Shown here one piece after another: positions 58,133 to 64,000 of a stretch of 64,000 bases of DNA (the first letter of the stretch is position 1; each line of letters opens with the position of its first letter). Both the position numbers and the translations under genes were made by a program. The notes below the pieces were generated by a model that searched no databases, was not told the origin of the DNA, and saw nothing but the letters and a program-made list of their open reading frames with translations. The DNA is from CAKZQX01 sp034436755 (GTDB lineage: Bacteria; Chloroflexota; Chloroflexia; Chloroflexales; Chloroflexaceae): contig DAOTVB010000025.1 of NCBI GenBank assembly GCA_034436755.1, positions 36,354 through 100,353 of the forward strand, written 5' to 3'.

Positions 58133-61100
58133 ATGAAAAGGCTCTTGTATCTCGTGGGCCTTACGCTGCTGGTTGGACTGCTGCCCCTGCTGGTGCAGGG
58201 ACAGGAGACGGGGGAGCGGTCACTGCTCCAACTTCAGGTGGCTACGTTTGATCCGCTGCTGGATGGCGAACCGCCCGCACTTGCCGGGCCGGCCGCCCCG
58301 GCCACGCCGGACGATACGCCCTACTACATTGTCCAGTTCAATGGGTTGATTGAGGCAGCCTGGTTGTCCCAGGCCGAGAAACTGGGGGCGACAGCGCTGG
58401 GGTACATTCCCGATAATGCCTATCTTATGCGGATAGCGCCCGACGATGTTCCGAAGATCCGCAGCATCCCGGCGGTGCGCTGGATCGGGGCGTACCGCTC
58501 GGGGTACAAAGTTGCCCCTTCGCTGGTACAACCGGACGGTGCGCGGCTCAGTAGCAGCGGCGAGGTTGAACTGCGCATCGTCGCCTTCCCCGGTGAGCCG
58601 GTTGCCGCGACCCGGCAGGCGCTACGTGCTGCGGGTGCAACCATTAGCCAGGTAGCCGAAACCGACCTGGGGACGGTTTTCCGGGTGACGGCCCCCGAGG
58701 AGGCCATCCCGCAGCTAGCGACGCTGCCGGGGATAAGCTGGATCGAGCCCTACTTCATGCCGCAGCAAATGAACCTTGAAGCCCGGCGGGTGATGAATGC
58801 CGAGAGTGTCTGGACGGACAACGGCTACTTTGGCGCGGGACAGATCGTGGCCGTGTCTGACTCTGGCCTGAGCGTCCAGGAGGCGTTGAATGCCGACTTC
58901 GCGGGACGTCTGCGGCGGGCATTTGCGCCAAGTCAGATGAATCTTGCCAACCCCGACTGCCAGGCCAAAACCACCTGGACGGATACCAATGGGCATGGTA
59001 CCCATGTGGCCGGTTCGGTGCTGGGGAACGGGGCCAACTCGGGGAGTAATCCGGAAGCGAGCCAGTACACGAATTCTTTTGCCGGGGTAGCGCCCGAGGC
59101 TGAACTGGTGTTTATGGCGCTGAACACGGATGGCAGTTCCGGTATTCAGTGCGTTGACGACAATGGCGACTTTATTGCCCGCGGCTATCAGGAGGGTGCG
59201 CGGATCTCGACCAATAGCTGGGGTGGGCCGACGGGCGGAACATTCTCCCAGCCGGAGTTTGGCGGCTACGATATTCTGGCGAGTATCGTGGACAACTATC
59301 TCTGGAATCACAAGGATTATCTGGTGCTCTATGCGGCCGGAAATAGTGGCCCCAACCCGGACACGATCGGCTCGCCCGGCGTTGCCAAGAATATCCTCAC
59401 GGTGGGTGCATCGGAGAATAACCGTCCGGATGTCACATTCAATGGTCGCCCGGAGTCGAGCGATCCGGATCGCATGATCAGTTTCTCCAGCCGTGGTCCC
59501 ACGGACGATGGGCGCGTGAAGCCTGATGTGGTTGCCCCGGGTACGTCAGTCCTGTCGGTGCGTGCAGCGCAGGCTTCGCTGGACACCGTGGAGTTCTTCG
59601 GGCTCTTCCAGCCCCAGCCCACCAATCCGAACTATGCCTATTCGCGGGGCACCTCGATGGCAACCCCACTGACGGCCGGCGCGGCCGCTCTGGTGCGGGA
59701 GTGGCTGGTGAAAGATCGGGATCTGACCAACCCAAGCGCGGCCTTGATGAAGGCGTTGATGATCCATGGCGCGGCCCAGTTGCCGGGCTCGGTTACGCCT
59801 AACTTTGATAGCGGCTGGGGACGGGTCGATCTGAAAAACACCATCGGTGCGCGCTATGCCATCTTTGATGATCATGCCGAAGGGTTAGTAACCAGTGATG
59901 TGCTGACCTACACCGTCGAAGTGGTAGGCGCAAATGCTGCCGGGACGCTCTTCGCGGGGAATACAGCCGCGCCCCGCCTGGCCGGTGTTCCGGCGGATGA
60001 AGTTGTCACGCTGGTGGCAACCGCGCCGCTGCAAGCGACCGTAACAACTGGTGAGAATCCCTTTAGCCTCCAGACCATCCCCGGTTTTGATGCTCCGGCC
60101 GAAGCGGCCACCATTCGCACCGCAACGGCGGATGAGAAAGCGGATCTCGTGCCGGTGCGGGGCCGGGCGCTGTCCCAACCGGAGCAGACAACGGCCAGCG
60201 TTACCCCCCGACCTGCCGGCGATGGCGCGGCTCCGCAGAGCTTCTTGCAGGGCATGGTCGGCGGTGGCGATTTTGAAGATCCCGACTGGACCAATATCTG
60301 GTCCGATGTCTGGCTGGGGTATGGCATTCCGGTGCGCACCAGCGTTTTTGAAGGCGGGGTGGTGTTGAATGGCAACCATTCCGTCTGGCTGGGAGGCACA
60401 CCAACTGAGGACTCAATCTGGTACCCGCTCAGCTTCCCGGAAACGATTGCCTCGGATTTTCCCAGTTCGCTTTCTTTCCTCTTCCAGATGGAAAATCTCG
60501 ATCCTACCTATGACTTCTTCTGTGTCGGTCTGGTTGATGCATCGGGGTATTTGATTGGGGGGAATGCAGGTATTGAGGATTGTTACGACAACATTTCGCC
60601 TGGGGAACCGTTTGTGTATGAGCGGGTATTTACCCCGGCGGAGAAGGCCGCACTGGAGGGCGAGACGGGCTACCTGGTTCTCGGCATCTTTAGCGATGGT
60701 GTCGTGCCGCACATGTCCACCTATGTCGATGATATTGTGCTGGGCATCGACTTTGCCGATGTCACCCTGGAGGCGACCCCGCCGGCCGGCCCTCCCGGTA
60801 CAACCTTCCTGTTGACAGGCAGCAACAATGCGCCCTATGGTCCGGTCGATATCTGCCTGACCGCGTGTAGTACCCCGGATAACTATCTCGGCACGGTGTA
60901 TGCCGATGCCCGGGGCGATATTGCCGCCTACCTGCCAACCTCGCCGGCGACTTATCTTCCCGGTACCTATACCATTGAGTCGGTCAATATCTTTGGACGC
61001 AGCGCAACGACGACGATCACGCTGCTGGGGAATAGTGACCCGACCTTGACCGTTACGCCACCAACGGGACCGGCGGGCAGCACCTTTACCTTCTCCGGAA

Positions 61101-61936
61101 CGGATTTCCTGCCAAATGATACCGAGGTTGCTGTCGAGATCAATGGGGAGTTCCTGGGTGTCACCGGCAGTGATGCTAACGGTGCGGTCGGGTTTACCCT
61201 GCGGACTACCTCAGATATTCTGCCGGGAACCTACGATGTGCAGGTGACGGATAGTGCTGATCGCAGGGCGACAACCACGTTTGACGTAACTGCGCTGCCC
61301 AGCGGTAGCCCGACGATGAGCGTTACGCCCGCGTCCGGACCGCCGGGAGCCGAGTTTACCTTTACCGGCAGGAACTTTGCGCCCAATGCCGCCGTGAGTT
61401 TCAGCCTGGATGGGCAGCCGGTGGGCGAAGTCGACACAAATGGCTCTGGCGGGTTTGTGGTGACCCTGCAAACCGCAAGTGATATCGCGCCGGGGAGGTA
61501 CACGCTGGTTGCCGGTCAGGGAAGTGCGCAGGCTTCGGCCAGCTTCCAGATTACCGGGGGTGGCACTGACCCGCAACCCGGTGACACGGGTCTGTTTGTA
61601 ACCCTGGCCTGGACCGATCCGCCCGCACGGGAGGGAACGGCTAAAGCGCTGGTCAATAACCTGAATCTGCGGGTGATTGCGCCAGGGGGAACGATTACTT
61701 ACGGTAATGGCGGAACCAGCGCGGACACGGTGAATAATGTTGAAACGGTGCGCCTGCAAAATCCGCTTCCCGGTACCTACACGGTTGTGGTCGAGGCACA
61801 GCAGGTTGTGCCGACGTACGGCTCGCAGCCATTTGCTCTGGTTGCGACCACCCGCCAGAATTTCGGTACCAACTCAACCAATGTGAACGTTGGTGCCGGT
61901 GATGAGCGGCTCTACCTGCCGCTGGTTGTCAGGTAG
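58133..61936 (+). CDS. Secreted subtilase (S8 serine protease) with IPT/Ig-like inserts
   Basis: 1267 residues. ATG 58133 is preceded by AATGGAGAACCC. Residues 1-23 are a signal peptide. Residues ~55-220 form a propeptide-like region ('PYYIVQFNGLIEAAWLSQAE', 'AVRWIGAY'). Catalytic triad: Asp243 (AVSDSGLS), His288 (NGHGTHVAGS) and Ser508 (RGTSMATPLTAGAAAL), with oxyanion 'LYAAGNSGPNPDT'. After ~585 come a carbohydrate-binding-like beta region and, from ~875, about three Ig/IPT-type repeats (for example 'TVTPPTGPAGSTFTFSGTDF', 'SVTPASGPPGAEFTFTGRNF'). Residues ~1160-1250 return to the P-domain-like strand 'LFVTLAWTDPPAREG' and 'ALVNNLNLRVIAPGG' found at the end of S8 catalytic units, so the Ig repeats are an insertion. 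Extracellular protein turnover is inferred. Confidence 0.92.
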   Translation: MKRLLYLVGLTLLVGLLPLLVQGQETGERSLLQLQVATFDPLLDGEPPALAGPAAPATPDDTPYYIVQFNGLIEAAWLSQAEKLGATALGYIPDNAYLMRIAPDDVPKIRSIPAVRWIGAYRSGYKVAPSLVQPDGARLSSSGEVELRIVAFPGEPVAATRQALRAAGATISQVAETDLGTVFRVTAPEEAIPQLATLPGISWIEPYFMPQQMNLEARRVMNAESVWTDNGYFGAGQIVAVSDSGLSVQEALNADFAGRLRRAFAPSQMNLANPDCQAKTTWTDTNGHGTHVAGSVLGNGANSGSNPEASQYTNSFAGVAPEAELVFMALNTDGSSGIQCVDDNGDFIARGYQEGARISTNSWGGPTGGTFSQPEFGGYDILASIVDNYLWNHKDYLVLYAAGNSGPNPDTIGSPGVAKNILTVGASENNRPDVTFNGRPESSDPDRMISFSSRGPTDDGRVKPDVVAPGTSVLSVRAAQASLDTVEFFGLFQPQPTNPNYAYSRGTSMATPLTAGAAALVREWLVKDRDLTNPSAALMKALMIHGAAQLPGSVTPNFDSGWGRVDLKNTIGARYAIFDDHAEGLVTSDVLTYTVEVVGANAAGTLFAGNTAAPRLAGVPADEVVTLVATAPLQATVTTGENPFSLQTIPGFDAPAEAATIRTATADEKADLVPVRGRALSQPEQTTASVTPRPAGDGAAPQSFLQGMVGGGDFEDPDWTNIWSDVWLGYGIPVRTSVFEGGVVLNGNHSVWLGGTPTEDSIWYPLSFPETIASDFPSSLSFLFQMENLDPTYDFFCVGLVDASGYLIGGNAGIEDCYDNISPGEPFVYERVFTPAEKAALEGETGYLVLGIFSDGVVPHMSTYVDDIVLGIDFADVTLEATPPAGPPGTTFLLTGSNNAPYGPVDICLTACSTPDNYLGTVYADARGDIAAYLPTSPATYLPGTYTIESVNIFGRSATTTITLLGNSDPTLTVTPPTGPAGSTFTFSGTDFLPNDTEVAVEINGEFLGVTGSDANGAVGFTLRTTSDILPGTYDVQVTDSADRRATTTFDVTALPSGSPTMSVTPASGPPGAEFTFTGRNFAPNAAVSFSLDGQPVGEVDTNGSGGFVVTLQTASDIAPGRYTLVAGQGSAQASASFQITGGGTDPQPGDTGLFVTLAWTDPPAREGTAKALVNNLNLRVIAPGGTITYGNGGTSADTVNNVETVRLQNPLPGTYTVVVEAQQVVPTYGSQPFALVATTRQNFGTNSTNVNVGAGDERLYLPLVVR

Positions 61937-61967
61937 CAGCGATCTGCCTGGTTTATCGACCTCAATG

Positions 61968-62000
61968 CAACGGCCGGCACGTTTACCGTGCCGGCCGTTG
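61968..62000 (+). terminator. Hairpin after the subtilase gene
   Basis: Perfect 14 bp GC-rich stem CAACGGCCGGCACG / CGTGCCGGCCGTTG, 5-base loop, 32 bases after the stop. No T-run follows (CTCTGCCC), so it may rely on other factors. Confidence 0.55.
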
Positions 62001-62046
62001 CTCTGCCCTATCCCAGGGCGGGTTAGCCAATATCAGGCAGGAATGC

Positions 62047-62066
62047 GGACGCGCAGAAGCGCGTCC
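62047..62066. repeat. GGACGCGC hairpin repeat near the fabF end
   Basis: GGACGCGC-AGAA-GCGCGTCC, perfect 8 bp stem, 6 bases downstream of the fabF stop on the minus strand. Same element as at 47884-47903. Confidence 0.7.
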
Positions 62067-62071
62067 CTACC

Positions 62072-63328
62072 CTACTCATCAAACCGCTTCACTGCCACAA
62101 CTGCATTCTGACCACCAAAGCCAAAGGCATTCGCCAGCGCGACATCAACCTTTGTGTGGCGGGCTGCGTTGGGGACATAGTCCAGGTCGCATTTGGGGTC
62201 CGGTGTGCTGTAGTTGATCGTGGGCGGAATAATGCCCGTCTCGATGGATTTGACACAGCCGATCAGTGCCAGTGCGCCCGCCGCGCCCGCCGTATGCCCC
62301 AGCATCGCCTTGATCCCACTGATCGCCACTCGAGAAGCATGTTCACCCAGCGCCAGCTTGATCGCGGCAGTCTCGGCTTCATCATTCATAGGCGTGCCGG
62401 TGGCGTGCGCGCTGATATGATCCACATCCTGGGGCAGCAGTTCGGCATCCTCGATGGCGCGTTGCATCGCCAGGCTGGTGTAAGCGGCTCCCGGTTCCGG
62501 TGCGGTGACATGGTAGGCATCTTCGGTTGCGCCAAAGCCAACCACCTCGGCATAGATGCGCGCACCCCGGCTCAGGGCATGCTCCATGCTCTCCAGCACC
62601 AGCACGCCGCAGCCCTCCGCACCCGCCGTACCGCTGCGGTTGGCATCAAACGGCTTGATCGCCTGCTTCGGATCATCGCCGGGGGGGGCAATTGCGCCAA
62701 TCACGCCAAAGGCCATGGTGTTGATCGCCGTGAGGCTGGCGTCCGTGCCACCGGCCAGGGCTACCAACACCTCGCCCCGGTGGACCATCCGGGCCGCTTC
62801 GCCAATGGCATAGGTGCCCGTGGCACAGGCCGCAACCGGCGTGGTGGTCGGACCGTGCAGTTTATAGGTCATGGCGACCTGGCAGGCGGCCATATTTGCG
62901 ATGTAGGTCGGCAGGTAGAGCGCGCTACTCAGACGCTTGCGCTCCTTCCGCTCAAAGTAGAGCGCCTCGGCCTCGGTAGTTTCCGCGCCACCCAGCCCGG
63001 TGCCGATATCCACTGCCACGCGGGTGCGGTCAACACTATCCAGGTTCAGGTCGCTATCGCGTAGCGCCTCGCCGGTTGCAGCTACGGCAAACTGGGCAAA
63101 ACGGGCCATTCGCCGGGCAGCTTTGGCATCCATATGGTTGCGCGGGTCAAAATTATGCACCTCGCCGCCGATAACGTAGGGAAAATCGGTAATATCAAAC
63201 CGGGTAATATAATCGATCCCCGAATGCCCGGCGATCAGCCCCTCCCACATGTCAGCCACCGAGTTGCCTAGCGGTGAGATCGCGCCCATGCCGGTAATCA
63301 CCACCCGGTGAGTTGGGTTGTTACGCAT
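62072..63328 (-). CDS. fabF: 3-oxoacyl-[acyl-carrier-protein] synthase II
   Basis: 418 residues, normal length. FabF condenses malonyl-ACP with acyl-ACP in chain elongation. Thiolase fold with active-site Cys168 in 'TPVAACATGTYAIGEAARMV', His308 in 'HISAHATGTPMNDEAET' and His345 in 'KAMLGHTAGAAGALALIGCV'. It begins 'RVVITGMGAISPLGNSVADM' and ends with 'NAFGFGGQNAVVAVKRF'. It is alone on the minus strand, about 10 kb from the fabI operon, rather than in a fab cluster. A short GC-rich hairpin and a heptamer run separate it from the oxidase-like gene. Confidence 0.95.
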   Translation of the reverse strand: MRNNPTHRVVITGMGAISPLGNSVADMWEGLIAGHSGIDYITRFDITDFPYVIGGEVHNFDPRNHMDAKAARRMARFAQFAVAATGEALRDSDLNLDSVDRTRVAVDIGTGLGGAETTEAEALYFERKERKRLSSALYLPTYIANMAACQVAMTYKLHGPTTTPVAACATGTYAIGEAARMVHRGEVLVALAGGTDASLTAINTMAFGVIGAIAPPGDDPKQAIKPFDANRSGTAGAEGCGVLVLESMEHALSRGARIYAEVVGFGATEDAYHVTAPEPGAAYTSLAMQRAIEDAELLPQDVDHISAHATGTPMNDEAETAAIKLALGEHASRVAISGIKAMLGHTAGAAGALALIGCVKSIETGIIPPTINYSTPDPKCDLDYVPNAARHTKVDVALANAFGFGGQNAVVAVKRFDE

Positions 63329-63418
63329 CGCGTACTCCGTATGATATGCACAAAAGTTGAACCGTCTGCGTGGATATTATAAACGGCGGGGTTACATCTG
63401 CTGTTCCAACGAAGTAGC

Positions 63419-63441
63419 GGCGGCGGCGACCAGCCGCCGCC
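63419..63441 (-). terminator. GC-rich hairpin between the oxidase-like gene and fabF
   Basis: GGCGGCGGC / GCCGCCGCC, 9 bp stem with loop GACCA. It lies 42 bases after the stop of the minus-strand gene at 63483. No T-run follows. Confidence 0.4.
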
Positions 63442-63465
63442 ACGCAACTGATGCATACAACCTGT

Positions 63466-63482
63466 GCCCTGTGCCCTATCAC
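63466..63482. repeat. Short heptanucleotide repeat (GTGCCCT)
   Basis: GTGCCCT twice, then ATCACCT, directly before the stop codon of the minus-strand gene. Short, but the same period and placement as the others. Confidence 0.5.
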
Positions 63483-64000
63483 CTAACCCTGACGCTTTTC
63501 GTACCGTCCGGTGCGCCGACTCAACGCAATTCGGTAGACAACCACCTTGCGTTTTGCGGCATCAGCCGCATGTTCCAGGGAGGGCACAATCATCTGGTCT
63601 TCCATAAATGGCTTAAACCGGTTGATCAGGTGTTGGGTGGCTTCTTCTGCCGCTGCACCGGTAAGCTCCTCGAAACGGCCCCAGGCGATGACACTCTCCC
63701 AATCGGTCAACGAGTTGACATAATCAACCTCGAAGCAGACCTCCGGGTTGGCACGCATCATAGCGACCTTCATGCCCTCGCCGGTATGCCCATAGATGTA
63801 GTGACCGTCGTAGGCATAGAAGATCGGGACAACATAGGTCAGCCCATCGGCGTGGCAGCCGATCCGGCCGCTGACCGCTTCGCGGAGCACCCGGTCAATC
63901 GCGGCTGGGCTTAACTCACCCAGGGGAATCTGCTCATCAGGTGGCAGCCGCCGATCCAACTCGATTTCGGGCGCCCACTGTCCGATCTGGCTGAGCCAGC
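63483..64000 (-). CDS. Pyridoxamine 5'-phosphate oxidase-like flavin-binding protein (partial)
   Basis: The frame is open from the stop at 63483 to the window edge, so the true start may lie beyond 64000; a TTG at 63959 would give 158 residues. The split-barrel core is clear: 'ELSPAAIDRVLREAVSGRIG', 'LTYVVPIFYAYDGHYIYGHT', 'GEGMKVAMMRANPEVCFEVD' and 'WESVIAWGRFEELTG', matching the FMN-dependent nitroimidazole-resistance (NimA)-like group. The visible upstream residues (SQIGQWAPEIELDRRLPPDE) are in frame and plausible, hinting at a longer N-terminus. Substrate unknown. Confidence 0.82.
   Translation of the reverse strand, partial: WLSQIGQWAPEIELDRRLPPDEQIPLGELSPAAIDRVLREAVSGRIGCHADGLTYVVPIFYAYDGHYIYGHTGEGMKVAMMRANPEVCFEVDYVNSLTDWESVIAWGRFEELTGAAAEEATQHLINRFKPFMEDQMIVPSLEHAADAAKRKVVVYRIALSRRTGRYEKRQG

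Noticed and set aside
1..64000. tRNA or rRNA genes
   Set aside because: I searched by eye for T-arm consensus (GGTTCGAATCC and reverse complement) and rRNA landmarks and found none; a covariance search could still find a diverged tRNA.

Overview
The window looks like a chromosomal segment of a moderately GC-rich filamentous Chloroflexota (Chloroflexia-type) bacterium. Supporting this are the nusA-ylxR-infB-rbfA-nrnA-truB block with a glycine-rich IF-2, a tandem pair of Agl23-type (TIGR03663-like) membrane glycosyltransferases, an Uma2-family nuclease, an Rpn-family nuclease, and promoters of the form TTGNCA-17/18-TACAAT. The assignment rests on gene content and family knowledge only; no rRNA or tRNA gene was seen.

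Layout. 0.1-8.2 kb: distal part of an extracellular contractile injection system (eCIS, phage-tail-like): gp25, baseplate J, gpI-like wedge, collar/fibre-like protein, beta-repeat fibre, a coiled-coil protein and a Pvc16-like DUF4255 cap protein. Sheath, tube, spike and ATPase genes must lie to the left. 8.4-9.9 kb: DUF433 and Rpn-type genes. 10.1-17.9 kb (minus): translation/transcription operon nusA-ylxR-infB-rbfA-[methyltransferase]-nrnA-truB. 18.5-24 kb: a 45-residue membrane peptide, then a large envelope protein with an ABC-2 exporter pair. 24.4-29.5 kb (minus): a TPR/zinc-ribbon/membrane/LURP-one-like protein, a polyprenyl diphosphate synthase, two paralogous secreted proteins and a LuxR regulator in an AT-richer island. 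29.9-40.1 kb: penicillin-acylase-like hydrolase, SanA/ElyC-like protein, two Agl23-like glycosyltransferases (the second fused to an NHL propeller). 40.1-47.8 kb: hydantoinase/oxoprolinase pair, membrane SpoIIE-type phosphatase, divergent APH-fold protein. 47.9-51.8 kb: a decayed NTPase/TPR gene and a dense field of repeats. 51.8-64 kb: MaoC-Pta fusion with FabI, Uma2 protein, repetitive secreted protein, large subtilase, FabF and a flavin-binding oxidase-like protein cut by the window edge.

The most unusual content is between genes. Family I is a nested palindrome of about 160-275 bp seen eight times, three times as a tandem pair. Its outer and middle inverted repeats are conserved, while the central 16-26 bp stem changes sequence but stays paired. 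Two of the pairs sit between structural genes of the eCIS cluster. Family II is a MITE-like element at three loci. There are also many period-7 simple repeats of unrelated heptamer sequence, short GGTGCR/YGCACC hairpins with compensatory changes, perfect GACAGGTCT palindromes and GGACGCGC hairpins.

Working links: the eCIS genes build a baseplate and fibre. The 19.3-24 kb genes look like one envelope transport unit. FabI with MaoC-Pta, and FabF, serve fatty-acid metabolism. The polyprenyl synthase and Agl23 proteins fit lipid-linked glycan assembly. Decay signs are an in-frame TGA and a lost P-loop in the NTPase/TPR gene, a duplicated antitoxin-like 3' end, and a duplicated 5' end of the polyprenyl synthase gene flanking a secreted-protein gene.
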